From assembly GCA_949592205.1 (NCBI GenBank), contig CATIUR010000005.1, forward strand, positions 129,289,277 to 129,353,276: a stretch of DNA of 64,000 nucleotides, read 5' to 3'. The translations under genes were made by a program, and so were the position numbers. Source of the DNA: Helichrysum umbraculigerum (taxonomy: Eukaryota; Streptophyta; Magnoliopsida; Asterales; Asteraceae). Position 1 is the first letter of the stretch, and the number at the start of each line of letters is the position of its first letter. A model generated the notes under the pieces. It was given only the letters and a program-made list of their open reading frames with translations. It made no database searches and was not told where the DNA came from. Positions 46,227 to 58,956 of this stretch are shown piece after piece.

Positions 46227-46379
46227 GCTGAGACAAAAGAATTGTGTTTGTCGTGTCAGTCATATGTTAGATGTATGCAAAGTATGTATGCGTGAATGCA
46301 TAAATGTTTCTAGCCAAGGCTATAGTCTAGGTCTCTAAGGTTCTCAGTCACTTAAAGACTTCTAGTTCGTTATAACCAA

Positions 46380-46393
46380 TGGCTCTGATACCA
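46380..46393 (-). promoter_or_regulatory. Tekay-2 primer binding site
   Basis: Minus strand TGGTATCAGAGCCA, four bases after the LTR end at 46398. Confidence 0.9.
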
Positions 46394-46397
46394 AGTC

Positions 46398-47998
46398 TGT
46401 CACAGCCCTCGTGTTTATTAATGGTTTAGCGGAAGCTTTAGTTAATTAGCGGAAGCATCTTAAGTTTACGATTTAACAGCGGGGGTGCTGACGTTATAAT
46501 AGTGCATTCAATGTATCAGAGCATATGATCATACAGAACATATATATTTAAGATGCCAAAGTTTAAAGTCATTACAAATGGGTACGACTTATAAAGTCGT
46601 ACAAATAGTAGTATTGTAGAACAATATGAGTTTTAATAAACACAAGTTCATAAAAGAGGGATTTCGTAAGTATAACCAATGTGATTGGTAATACAGAAGA
46701 AATCCAAGTGTCCCAAAAGTGACATCCTAAATGGTCTGGGTAGCTTACGTCCTTTAATGCATGTGCAGTACCTGAAATCCTAATTCCCTGAAAAACATAG
46801 TAAACCGTCAACATTGAATGTCGAGTGAATTCACAGGTTTAATATATACGTAGTTAAACCAAGTTTTGTATAAATCATTCATGTACACAAACATAATGTT
46901 TATATGTATAGTAGGAGACACAAGTATTCTAATTAAAGAAAACATTTCCTATTTTACTGTAAAAATGTCATTCTTACTTCAAGTAATAGTTGTGTAGTAA
47001 ACACAAGTTTAATAAAAAACATTTCCAAATAATAGTTGCAGGAAACACAAGTTTAACAATCAAGTAAACATTTCCAAATAATAGTTGCAGGAAACACAAG
47101 TTTAACAATCAAGTAAACATTTCCTATATAAATTGTTTTGTAGGGAAACCAAGTTTATCCAATCAAGGTAAACGTTTCCTAGAAAGTAATCATGCATAGG
47201 AACACCTAACCTATTAGTTATCAAAGGGAATACCCTTCCCAAATCAAGTTGTAGTTTAGTTGTTTAATTTAAGTGGAAAATATAGACTATGATCCCTCTA
47301 AGGTGAGCGACACCTTTAAAGTTAAAGTAACGATACCTAGTGCTATAACCAATCCACGACTAGTTGATGTTGTTACCTCAGTAACAATGTAAGTATACAC
47401 TCCTCATTACGACTACCGTCGTTTGGTTGGAATGACCAACGAGTTATATCCTGGGAGGGTTGTCAAATGGATAGTACTATCTGTATACTCAGTGGCTAGA
47501 GTCACCTAGCTAATGGTTATAGGTTGCAAGCACTGGGACTTATGTGCACTACAACTACCTCACGTAAACCTAGGATCGTACCAAGATTCATTGTCTTATT
47601 CCCAAAAATGTTGTGAAAACGTTTCATATAGTTAACAGTTGATTTATAAAGCATAAAGCATAAAGCATTTATACAAATCAATTTGATATAAAAGCATGTC
47701 AAGCAATTATATAAACAAGTAGCATGTTATAGCACATAGTTCTATGTTTTCCACCCCTGGTTTTAAAAACATTTAAAACAAGTAAAAGGTAGGGGCTGTG
47801 AACTCACGTGTAGCAAAGCTTCAGCGAATACAGCTAGTAATATAATCCGAGTGCGTCCCTCAAATACCTAGACGCAAGATAATACACTTTATATAAGTAC
47901 CCGGACTATTCGTTAAGTATTTGTACAATTTTAGTAGTTGTTGATAAATGTGTTAAACAGTGCATGCTTGTAAGTATATATCTATATATACTTATTAG

Positions 47999-48063
<65 letters not shown>

Positions 48064-50356
48064 AAGTTTATTGTCGTTATATAAATATAAAAACGATCGT
48101 TCCATTTTACTCGTCTCGATATATATAATCCGTATATATATATATATATATAAATTGTTTGTCGTTCATTTTAGTTTATAATTTTTCGTTTCCAAAGTAC
48201 AATCTCGAGTTGAAATCAAATTATAAGTTTAATGGCTCGTTGGGCTTGATCCAATATTTGCCCCATTTACTTGTTTAACTTGCACCAACCCAGCCCAATA
48301 ACAATTTATATAGTTTTGGCCCGTATAGAAATGTTATTAATTAGGCCCATTAACTAACTAAATTGTCCGGCCCAATTGTTTAGCCCAAAAATAGTTTGGC
48401 TCAAATACAAACTAATAGTTTTGGCCCATTATATAATTGACCCGTTTGGCCCAAAAGTTATATCGTTTAATATTTGTTGGTTTACGTTATTGTTCGTGGC
48501 TCGTTTGTATCGACTTGGTCAAACGTGATCGGTTTGACCTAAAACTTTTACATGTCACTTAAATATGTTATTTGAGCTTGAAAAAATTGTCGTTGCGTTT
48601 TGTGGTTAACCCGAAAGTGTTGTTATTTAACGTATCACCAAAACAGTCCACATTTCAGTTTTTCGGTCAACTTTCAAGCTCGGTTTCGGGGGCCAAACTT
48701 ATCGATGGAATTCGAAATTTTTACACAATGTTCCCACATATATCACCTACTTCCAGTATTATTTTCATGATTTTTAGACGTCCACACTATTTTAAAAAAA
48801 ATCGTGATCATAGCTGTCTAGAAACTCGTTTTTAATAGTTAAGTTTTACGAATTAGTTGCTAGATCATAATCAGTGCATTTTCAACCAAAACGTTCTTCA
48901 TGAAAGTTGTTCCCTACGAAGTTACGAAGATTTTGGCGTTGGTTTCATCTATTTATTCAACTCCTACGATTTACTACGATTTTTATACCATGGAGTAATA
49001 ATCTGTCCAACAATTTTCATTACAATAACTTCATGTTTTTCTTCAAGAAATTAGTCTGTGATCATATCAACTCCTATATATACGTATTGTAACTAATTTT
49101 TAGTAAGTTTTAAGCTATAATCAACCATTATACATTGTACAAATCACAATATAATAAATTTTTACATACATAATAATCTTTAAATAATCAAAGGAAATAA
49201 GAAATATATATATGAAATATAAAGATTTTTAGTTATAAAAATCCTCACAGTGAGTTTAAAAATGTCGATGATGATGATGAATACTGATGATGATGATCGA
49301 TTGACGATGGTTATGATACCATTTTGTTGGTTGTTTGTGTATAAGTGTTTGAATGTTTAAGACTTGGGTGATGGTTCTGCTTCTACTCCCACTCCACTGC
49401 TGCTGTTGCTTGTTATCGATGGGGAAGGAAAAAAAAAGCCAGAGAGAAATTTTGTTTGGTGACTCCAATAATTGAAGGTGGTGAATGATCCAATTAAGTA
49501 AGGAGGGGGTAATATATTTAAAATGAAACCCATCAACTGGAGGTATGGAGGGAGTACGTATATGTCTGCAGATATTTTATTTGGTGTGTTTGTTTGAGTA
49601 TTTAACCCGTTAATTTCGTGTACGGGTATAATTTGTGGTACTTCGTGTATAAATCAATTATTCGTTAGTTTAATTTATATTTTAAACTTAGTAATTGATA
49701 TGTATAAAAATGAAATATTATATTAAATTCATTAATAAAATTGGTTACAGTAGAAGTACTGTACGGTGAAATTTGCATGCCAGATTTCAGTCAAATTTGG
49801 AATTTATATTTTGAAGTAATGTTCCAAATACTAAAACAGTAACGGGAAAATAAATACTTTTATTATTTTCGACCTTTAGGTACGTTTTATAATTGTTTCT
49901 GTTCGTGTATAACGCATCCTAAATAGCAGTCTAAAGGTTTCCGTTTTATTTTTGTTCTAATACTTTTCTATAATAATTTCAAACAAAAATTATTCAAAAG
50001 TATTTTGAAGTTCTTTTTGAAATTTTATGATTCGCGTTTGATATGTTTAATATAAAACGTATAAGTTATTATATTATTTCAATAATATAAATATCTAATA
50101 TTTGTAATTAATAATTTTCGAATTATTAATTATTTCGTATCACCAACTATATTGTACAGTTTGTCGAGTTTAATATGTTCATTTCGTACGTAATTATATA
50201 TACATATAACTATAAGTCTAATACGTCACGTATCACATAGTAAGTTTCACAAAACTTTACACATAAAAATCGTTTTGAATTCACTAATCAGGGAATTATT
50301 CTAGGTAATGCATGCAATTAAGAAAGGATTAATACCCAAAATGGAGGATAGTCACA
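46398..50356 (-). repeat. Tekay-2 5' LTR
   Basis: Minus strand: starts TGTGACTATCCTCC and ends GGGCTGTGACA, 3959 bp. A diverged relative of the Tekay-1 LTR: shared features include the CT-rich/CATCAT tract (about 49250-49480), a donor-like GTGAG (49248 downward), the TATGTTTTTCAG acceptor-like site (46788-46800) and the TCTAGCCACTGAGTATAC block. I saw no palindrome cluster in this LTR. No gene supported. Confidence 0.85.
48003..48060. repeat. (TA)n microsatellite in the Tekay-2 LTR
   Basis: About 28 AT dinucleotides, with a shorter run at about 48135-48152. Its position in the LTR resembles that of the (TA)n in Tekay-1. Confidence 0.95.
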
Positions 50357-51992
50357 TGGTTACCAAATAGAAGAAGAGGATAAGATAAGTGATAGTACAC
50401 TGGGTGAATTAGATGAGCCTGCTAACTACAAGGAAGCGATGGCAGGCCCTGAGACTGTTAAATGGAAGGAAGCTATGAAAGGCGAAATTCAGTCCATGTA
50501 TGACAATCAAGTTTGAAATTTGGTTGACACTACACCCGGTCTTAAGACGGTGGGTTGTAAGTGGATCTTCAAGAAGAAGACAGACATGGATTGGAAAGTA
50601 CACACTTATAAAGCTAGGTTGGTATCAAAGGGCTATACTCAAACCTATGGGATTGATTATGAGGAAACCTTCTCACCAGTAGCTAAGATTAAGTCAATTA
50701 GGATTATGCTAGCCATAGCTGCATTTCATGATTATGAAATTTGGCAGATGAATGTCAAAACCGCTTTTCTTAATAGGAAACTGACAGAGGATGTGTTCAT
50801 GACACAACCAGAAGGTTTTGAAAATGCAAAGTATCCTAATAGAGTGTGCAAGCTTGAAAAGGCCATTTATGGACTTAAACAAGCCTCTCGTAGCTGGAAT
50901 CTCTGCTTCCATGAAAAGGTCACAGAGTTTGGATTTTCCAGAAGTGAAGATGAGTCATGTATATATGTCAAGTTCAGTGGGAGCATTGTAGTATTCTTAG
51001 TATTATATGTGGATGATATACTGCTCATAGGAAATGATATCCCAACTTTACAAAGTGTAAAAGCCTGGTTGGGAAAGTGTTTCGCCATGAAAGTTCTTGG
51101 AGATGCAGCATATATCCTAGGTATAAAGATTTACAGAGATAGGTCAAAACGTCTCATAGGACTCAGCCAGGATACGTACATAGATAAAATATTGAAAAGA
51201 TTCAATATGGAAAATTCTAAGAAAGGGAACTTACCCTTGAATCATGATATTAAGATCAGTAAGGATCTATGTCCAAAGTCTGAACAAGAATTGGACAGAA
51301 TGAGTCGAATCCCATATGCTTCGGCTATAGGATCGATCATGTATGCCATGACGTGTACAAGGCTTGATATCTCATTTGCTTTGAGCTTAGTGAGTCGACA
51401 TCAGCAGAATCCTGGTGAAGGTCATTGGACAGCTGTAAAGAATATTCTTAAGTATTTGAGAAATACTAAAAACAGGTTCTTGGTTTATGGTGGAGAAGAA
51501 GAACTCGGAGTAACGGGGTATAGTGACGCTAGTTTCCAAACAGACAGAGATGATTGTCGATCACAGTCTGGTTGGGTATTCCTGCTGAATAGGGGAGCGG
51601 TTACATAGAAAAGTTCTAAGCAAGATACAGTAAAAGACTCTACATGTGAGTCTGAGTACATTGCGGCTAGTGAAGCGGCAAACGAAGCTATCTGGATGAG
51701 GAATTTCATTGGAGATCTTGGAGTTGTTCCAACGGTACAAGATCCTATTGCTATATTCTGTGATAACGAAAGTGCGGTTGCCTTGAGTAGAGAAACCAAG
51801 GATCACGGAAAGTCAAAGCACATTGAAAGGAAATACCATTTTGTTCGAAAGAAAGTCGAAGAAGAACATGTAATTGTAAAGAGCATAAGATCAGAGGATA
51901 ATCTAGCTGATCCTTTCACAAAACCTTTAGAAAAGTCCAAGCACGATAAACATGCTAGGAGCATAGGTTTAAGAGATAATGTAAAGTTTTAG
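50357..51992 (+). pseudogene. Copia pol: RT and RNase H (copy 2)
   Basis: The frame is open from the Tekay-2 border (GYQIEEEDKISD...) through EPANYKEAMAGPE to the RT. Motifs: QMNVKTAFLNRKL, the catalytic LVLYVDDILLIGND, LGIKIYRDRSKRLIGLSQ, then RNase H with GYSDASFQTD and the C-terminal NLADPFTKPL. Two stops interrupt: TGA at 50514-50516 and TAG at 51606-51608, both at positions where the family has Trp (TGG), consistent with G-to-A change. The N-terminal half (gag, protease, integrase) is missing because Tekay-2 inserted here. Ty1/copia; Tork- or TAR-like by appearance, lineage not settled. Confidence 0.9.
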
Positions 51993-52887
51993 TTATTAGT
52001 TATTAGTTATTAGTTATTAGTTTGAATTTGAAACATTATAAACAATGATGGAAACTGTAATAGACTTGGTGATTAATAAGTGGAGATTTTTAATGGGAAG
52101 GAGTACTACCATTTACTATTGTTTGTCGTTGTGTTTCAGTTTTGCATGTTTAGACACCACTTCTAGAGTAAGAAGTTCTTACTCAAACCTTCTCAGTTGA
52201 TCATACTATAGGAAGTATGTGGTGAATAAAGACTGTCATGGAGTGTTAGTAGATGTCTATGGAGATTAGACATGGCATGGAGATTGCTGCAACACTCATG
52301 GGTACTTAATGGGGATTTAAGTATAGGAGAAACCCGCACTTAAAGAGATCACTTCATGGATTAAATCACGAGTGATTTTAAGATGATAATATCTTCTATT
52401 CTTAAAATGGAGATACATGAGTATCTAGTTCTTCGAGTCTGTTATACTTTAGTCTATTCAAACGCTGTGCGTAAATGCCAATTATAAAGGGTATGCTATG
52501 TATGATATGATGAGTTGACTAGTGCTATGTAGTCGATATTTATTTGTTCTTTTTGCCTAAAATGGAAAAGAGATATCATGGGCCCTCTGATGATTAAAGT
52601 TTGACTTAAAAGTGCTAGGCCTTGCCGAGACTAAAGTGATAGTTTAGAAGTCTCATATAGTCAATATAATCGAAAATCAGAAAACATATATGAATCTTGA
52701 GATGATTATAATCCATGTCTCGGTTCATAAGATATCGTGAAACAAAGGAATGGTTGATCACTTATCTAAATGACTAACTCTAAGATGAGATTCAGAGTTC
52801 GACAGTTGCTTGGATGCACACTTTACATAGTTAATGAGATAGAGCCTTGAGACCAATAGTAGTTGATGATTTGTCCAAATAGGAGTC
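51993..52887 (+). other. Non-coding copia tail (copy 2)
   Basis: Duplicate of 457-1351; nothing further seen. Confidence 0.7.
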
Positions 52888-53622
52888 TGTTGGAATAATG
52901 TCCAATATCATAACTAATTGGTAGGACTATGATTAATGGTAAAGTCCTTTTTGGGTTACCCTCATGAACAGTCAAGAGAAAGATGAAGGGATAACATTAA
53001 TTGGTATTAATGTTATATTTAATTAGTTGATTTATTAATTTATGAATTAAATTAATTGGAAATTAAAAGTAATTAAATTGGCGGAGGATTCCTGAAACTG
53101 GATCCAATCGCCGGTTAGAAGGTCCAACCGCCGGTTAGGATTAGGGTTTCAAAGGCGGTGCAAGCCGCAGACTTGGAGTACAAAACTGACAGCTCCAACC
53201 GCCGGTTGGAAGGTCCAACCGCCGGTTGGGAGTCGAATTCAGCAAACCGAAGGGTTTCTTCCACAACTATAAATAGGGGCATCCTATACCTTCATAATGT
53301 ATCAAGTCAGCTACGAATTTTCAAGTATTCCGAAAATTTGACTTTCTCTTGGGTTTTTGGGTGTGAAGCATTAGAGGTATTCTACTTTGGGTACTTGCCT
53401 CCAAGTAACGAAGCTCTGCTCATTGGTCTGTGCGCGAGAAATACATTTTCTCTTAAGGTTAGTGTTTTCCTTATATTCTCTTTATGCAATTTATTCATTA
53501 TACTATGTTGTTAAAGTTAAAGATCCCTTAGGGTTTTAGTTTCCTAATTGCCTTAGATTACTTAAAGTTTTGTTATTCCGCTGCGTGTATAATAATCTAG
53601 TTAGGGAATAGAAAATCCAACA
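52888..53622 (+). repeat. Copia 3' LTR (copy 2)
   Basis: Duplicate of 1352-2086, with a few substitutions; one palindrome is a perfect CCAACCGCCGGTTGG here where copy 1 reads CCAACCGTCGGTTGG. Confidence 0.85.
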
Positions 53623-54096
53623 GTCGGATCGATGTTTAATGTGTGACCCTAGATTGTAGATATTAGTTAACCTGAACCGGAGGCTAATTTACATTTAACT
53701 TTGACTCTTTGATTAGTTCTAAGCTAATATATAAGAAATCACAATTAGACAATGAATGTGCAATGAATCGAAATATATGAATCTTAGTTGAGTTATCTAC
53801 ACAATTACTTGTTCCTTCCTATTGTTTCTTGTCTGTTATTTAATTTAAGTTTTAGTTAATTTATTTGTTATTTCAATTTAAATGTTCGACCGGAACTAAA
53901 ACGTCCCCCTGTTTACTGTTTTCTAGGTTAATTATTATTTTCTATTTTTATAAATAAACCACTGTTTCCTATGTTCGACTCGGACTTACTGAATCTATAC
54001 TAACATTTGATCGGGTATTCTTGCTTGGTTGTGTGATAGTATTAATAAGGAATTTCCATTTAAAAATAATAAAACGAGACGCTTTCACACGCATCA
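53623..54096 (+). repeat. Athila/Tat-type LTR end (copy 2)
   Basis: Duplicate of 2087-2560. Confidence 0.8.
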
Positions 54097-54555
54097 CTCA
54101 TAAACCGCACACAGAAGACTCTTCGGTCTTATAGGTCGAAGGGATACCCTCAATCGCTCTCCAGTGCCTCAACAGGCTCGGCATCCAGTCTAAGTGGGTA
54201 GTCCTAAGCCTCTTCAGTGGTGGCTCCTCCGGTAGTTCCTCTTGCTCGGTTGGTGCCTTATCACGTGGCGTTAATGGTCCGGTGGGTAGATGTCTAATCA
54301 CCTTCCTAGCAGTTTTCTTCATCCGTGGTCTGTTTCGGCGAACAAGGTCCATGTCTCAGCTACACTAGGTGCCGCGCCGGGCGTCGTCGAAGGCAATGTC
54401 GGTGGTGACTGTGGTGCATCGCTGCTGCCATCGTCCGAAGCCACTCTAGGTTTAGTCAGTGGGTTCTCGTACACCGACGTACCATCGATGTTGTAGTCGT
54501 GCTCGGATGGATCCTCATCAGTATTGATCACGTGAATGGGGTATTCTTTAGACAT
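54097..54555 (-). pseudogene. Tekay-3 leader ORF remnant (copy 2)
   Basis: Duplicate of 2561-3019, with the same frameshift and truncation and a few amino acid changes (for example a Pro-Leu-Val/Pro-Leu-Thr difference after PTG). The damage therefore predates the duplication. Confidence 0.75.
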
Positions 54556-55417
54556 GCTGTGACAATAGTTTCATATGATGAAATAGGGGTTATGCAAATG
54601 CATGAAATGAATGAATGTTCAAGTCAAATGCTATAATCTAGGTTTCTAAGACTTCTAGTTCACTATAACCAATGGCTCTAATACCAAACCTGTCACACCC
54701 AGTCAAAACTAAGGCTAGGGTACATTAGGTTTGCTTTGTTCCCTATAAATAGTTGTAGATGTAATTCATAATACCCACAGGGTTTTCATTATCCAACACC
54801 CTCCACTCAAAATCTGATATAAATTTATTTTTTTTTAATTTAAAATGGTGTATTAATCTAGAGCCTTAATTTGTTAGATTCGATGAATCATGTTCATTCC
54901 TTCATTCTCAACATAATTGCTTGTACTCATTTGAACCTCACTTTATCCTTTTAATTTGTTAAAATTAATATTATTATAAATTAATATATCTGCAACACAT
55001 TTTTAGGACAAAGTTAATTAAAAGTAAAATAAAATAATCATAGTAAATATATGCTTCTATTAAGTTTAACAATTCTGGCTCACATCTAAATCTAGCCTAT
55101 ATCTCTGACGAATTTTACAACTATGACTCATATTTAACTATATCCAATTATTATGACATTTGAAACTTTGAACATTAAACTAGAATTGATACATGTTATT
55201 ATACATATTACAACTTAAATAAATATATATTTACAAAATCAAATATTAAAGACCTCGTTATCACAGGTCTTTCCCTAGTAATTTATAATATTTGATTGAA
55301 AAACAATCTCACGTAATCCCCCTAAAGGTAAAGGTAAGACATGGATTAATGAATTGAAAATTGATTATGTTAAATTAATTATTAAATGAACGTTTCTCTG
55401 ATAAAATGATGTGATAG

Positions 55418-56182
55418 GAGGGGCAGTACCAGGAATTTTTTTTAGTGGGGGCAAAATTTAACGTCAACTCGATTTTGGAGCTTTAACCAAAACATTATCA
55501 AGTTGACTTGATTTTTCTGCTTTAACCAAAACATTATCAAGTTGATTTCATTTCCAGCTTTAACCAAAACAATTTTAGTTTGAACCAACATGGATTTGGT
55601 TCAACATTTATTTACATATGAAATTTCAAATTAGAATTCTTAACTATATGGAAACTAATTGAAAGATATTCATACATTTAGCGGTACTTGTTGAAGTTTT
55701 TGACTCTATTAAGAGTTATTATATGTTTATCATAATTTAATAGTATAACTTTATTGTATTAAAAGAATATATAGTTTACTAATAACTGTGTTGATCTAAA
55801 GACAAGGTTTACATTAATCGATTAATTTATTTTAACTATTAACTTATTAACTTTAACTTATATATTATAAAAGAAGATGCAATTGACTGGAAAGAATTAA
55901 ATGAGAAAAAGGAACAACAAAGTCAAACACAGAGATAGAACTGAAGGCAAAAACTGAAGACAAGAAAAAAATAAATGACATTCACAGGAAACAAACTCTT
56001 GACTTCTAATAAAGCAATCATTCGAGTTGGATGCTAGGCTAGCTGAGAAGTTTTGTTAGCATTTGAAGCCTTTTTTACTTATTCAATCATGGGGGCGAAA
56101 CACAATTTATCTACCATCTTTGAAAAAATTCACAGCTCGTAAAAGTTTGTGGGGGTGACGGCCCACTGTGGTACCGCCCCTG
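55418..56182. mobile_element. hAT-type non-autonomous element (copy 2)
   Basis: Duplicate of 3882-4646 with the same flanks. Confidence 0.75.
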
Positions 56183-57336
56183 AGTGATAGTGCTATGAAC
56201 ATGACAAAATTCATAGTATTAGGGATAATAGTCTATATATGCAATTAACCATGTATATTATTTACAGGAACAATTATATACAAAATTATCAAAAATTATC
56301 AGAAGCATATTGTACCGTACCGATCATACCAAAAATACAAAGAGGCACAAGTTTTGAGCATTTTAATACCTTTCTAAAGCTCGAGAACACGTCATACTTG
56401 CGGCATTTGTCAATGGTGATGGTGAATGAGACGCCATTGAATATTTGCTTTACAGATCCGAGTAAACCTCATATTTCCTTCAGAAAAATTCTACAAAATA
56501 ATTGCAAAATAAGTTACTAGGTGATCTACTTATGTCAGATCTATAAATGAATGTGATTTGTAACTCTAGAAATATTGCTAGTAACAAATTGTATTTTACT
56601 AAATTTATCTATCAACAAAGTTACATCAAATAATTGGTAAATTCACCTTATACCGGAAATATGAGCCCGATCACGATGATGACGGTAAACTATAGCGAAT
56701 ACAGTGGAGGAAAATAAAATGAGAGAGTAGCTTTAGGGTTACCAAAAGTAAAGAGTGTGGTTTAAAAGTCGATATAACTTAACCATAGTTAATTTGGATA
56801 CGTAACTAAGGTTAGAGTTTAACTGGTGAAATAGTGAATGTATTGAGGCCGTGGGGCACCGTCTGAAATAGTAGCTTTTTGTTTGGTCAAAAGTCAAAAA
56901 GCAAAACACCACTACGTGTAAAACCGAGTAGTAGTACTACTCCGTCTCAATATTCATGTCAACAGTCAAATTTTATGAAGCTTAAAAAATTATTTGATAG
57001 TGAAGCTATTACCTTTTTTTCAATGATTCTCATGTATAAATTTTGATAAGTAAATTGAGAGTAAAATAGTAAAGTAAATGAATTATATATAAAAATTGAC
57101 ACTTATTTAGGGACAAACTAAAATGGAAAAATGGACACTTATTTTGAGACGGAACGATTTGAGGTTAGGTGACTTATTTTTACTCTATTAACTGCACTTT
57201 CCGTCTTAAAATAAATATCCACCTTTCTTTTTAGTTTGTTTGAAATTAAATGTCCACTCTCAAAAGTAGAATATCTACTTTAATATTTTACCACAATATA
57301 TTTTCTCAAAATTGAGGGGTAGTACGTATATAACTT

Positions 57337-57630
57337 GGGTTTATTGTTTGGTTATGTATCGAACTTTACACACTTTACTATTGTATGTATCAAACTTTAA
57401 AACCTCCTATTGTATGTATTCAAGTTTCAAAACCGTCTATTATATGCATTTTACTTACTATCGTATGTGTTGAACTTACAAAAAACACGTCAATTTATGT
57501 AGCCAAAACAAGGCAAAAAACATACAATAGACGGTTTTGAAACTTGAATACATACAATAGGAGGTTTTAAAGTTTGATACATACAATAGTAAAAGGTGTA
57601 AAGTTCGATACATAACCAAAATATAAACCC
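57337..57630. mobile_element. Mutator-like foldback MITE A (copy 2)
   Basis: Duplicate of 6056-6349. Confidence 0.75.
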
Positions 57631-58102
57631 ATATAAGTTTAACAAATCTATGAATGATGATGAGCACACAATTTGGGGAACTCTATCCATACCATTTTTT
57701 TACTCACCATACCACTTTTAGTGTACTTTGACTCCAGAATACTGTCTAGAACACTGTTTAGAATATTATCCAGAACACTGTCCATCACACTAAAAATCCT
57801 CAACAACAGCATTCTTTCCAGAACATTGTAATTACAAAAACATCATACCCTGTGCTCTAAATACTTTTGACCCTTAATTTATTGCACAAATTTTTATATA
57901 AAAATAAAAATAAAAAAGAAAAAAAAATGGTATGGTTAGTACTAACCCACAATTTATCACCTTTATAGGTTATTATCTAATTTCATAATAAAGTTTTTCA
58001 CTCAAGAACATATCCAATATATGCAACAAATATACGATTTTACACTAAAAATAATGCAAATTCTATACTTCCATATTTACACTAAATATTGCATTATTTT
58101 AA

Positions 58103-58822
58103 GGGTTTATGGACCAGATTGCCAACGTACTTTACTTTTTGTCCCACTGTCACCAATGAACCGGTTTTATTACCAAGGTCGACACCAAACTTTTTACTTT
58201 TGTCTCAATGTCACCAACGAACTATTTATTACCAATGTCGATACCGAACTTGTTAAATATGTTTTCAGGTCACTAAAATACCTTTTTTTAACGAGCTACA
58301 TTTTGAATTTGTTGATGTGGTGTTGACATGCATTTCATTTATGTGACCTGGCTTCCACGTAAGCTAAATTTGTACATGTATGGTTAATTCTTCTTCTCCT
58401 ATCGAATAACATGTAATTTTTTATTGCTTTACGATAATCACCACTTTTCCAGTGAATCTAAATGCAATTACTACCTTTTTTATTATCAAAAACGTAACCC
58501 AAAATTACATGTTAGTCGGTCGGAGAAGATGAAGTTAACCATACGTGTACATGTTTAGCTTACATGGAAGCCTGGTCACATAAATGAAATGCATGTCAAC
58601 ACCACATCAACAAATTCAAAATGTAGCTCGTTAAAAAAAAGGTATTTTAGTGACCTCAAAACATATTTAACAAGTTCGGTGTCGACATTGGTAATAAAAT
58701 TAGTTCGTTGGTGACATTGAGACAAAAGTAAAAAGTTTGGTGTCGACCTTGGTAATAAAACCGGTTCATTGGTGACATTGGGACAAAAAGTAAAGTACGT
58801 TGGCGATCTGGTCCATAAACCC
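58103..58822. mobile_element. Mutator-like foldback MITE B (copy 2)
   Basis: Duplicate of 6816-7537 with a 2 bp deletion; flanking TTATTTTAA is intact on both sides. Confidence 0.85.
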
Positions 58823-58956
58823 TTATTTTAATATAATGTTAAATTGTGTTCGGTGTTACAACTTACAATAGAGTTTAGTGCAATATCAAACATTACACAC
58901 TCTTAAATAATACTTTAATTTTTATAATTACTTAGATGTATAATTATGATGTAATT

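Larger units (their letters stand above)
45213..50356 (-). mobile_element. Tekay-2, 5' portion (LTR, PBS, leader ORF), minus strand
   Basis: Continuation of 23146-23709 across the Athila-like insertion; GTAAT joins both halves. It inserted in the copia pol now resuming at 50357. LTR 46398-50356, primer site 46380-46393, leader ORF 45417-46226. Its 3' half was lost in the rearrangement at about 23146, so the expected left half of the copia element is not adjacent. Confidence 0.85.
54691..58860 (-). repeat. Tekay-3 5' LTR (copy 2)
   Basis: Duplicate of 3155-7575 without the 249 bp Stowaway MITE. The empty site is at 56991-56992. Confidence 0.5.

Noticed and set aside
49256..49468. 70 aa minus-strand ORF with His/Ile-rich end
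   Set aside because: It lies in the CATCAT/CT-rich leader of the Tekay-2 LTR and reflects trinucleotide repeats.
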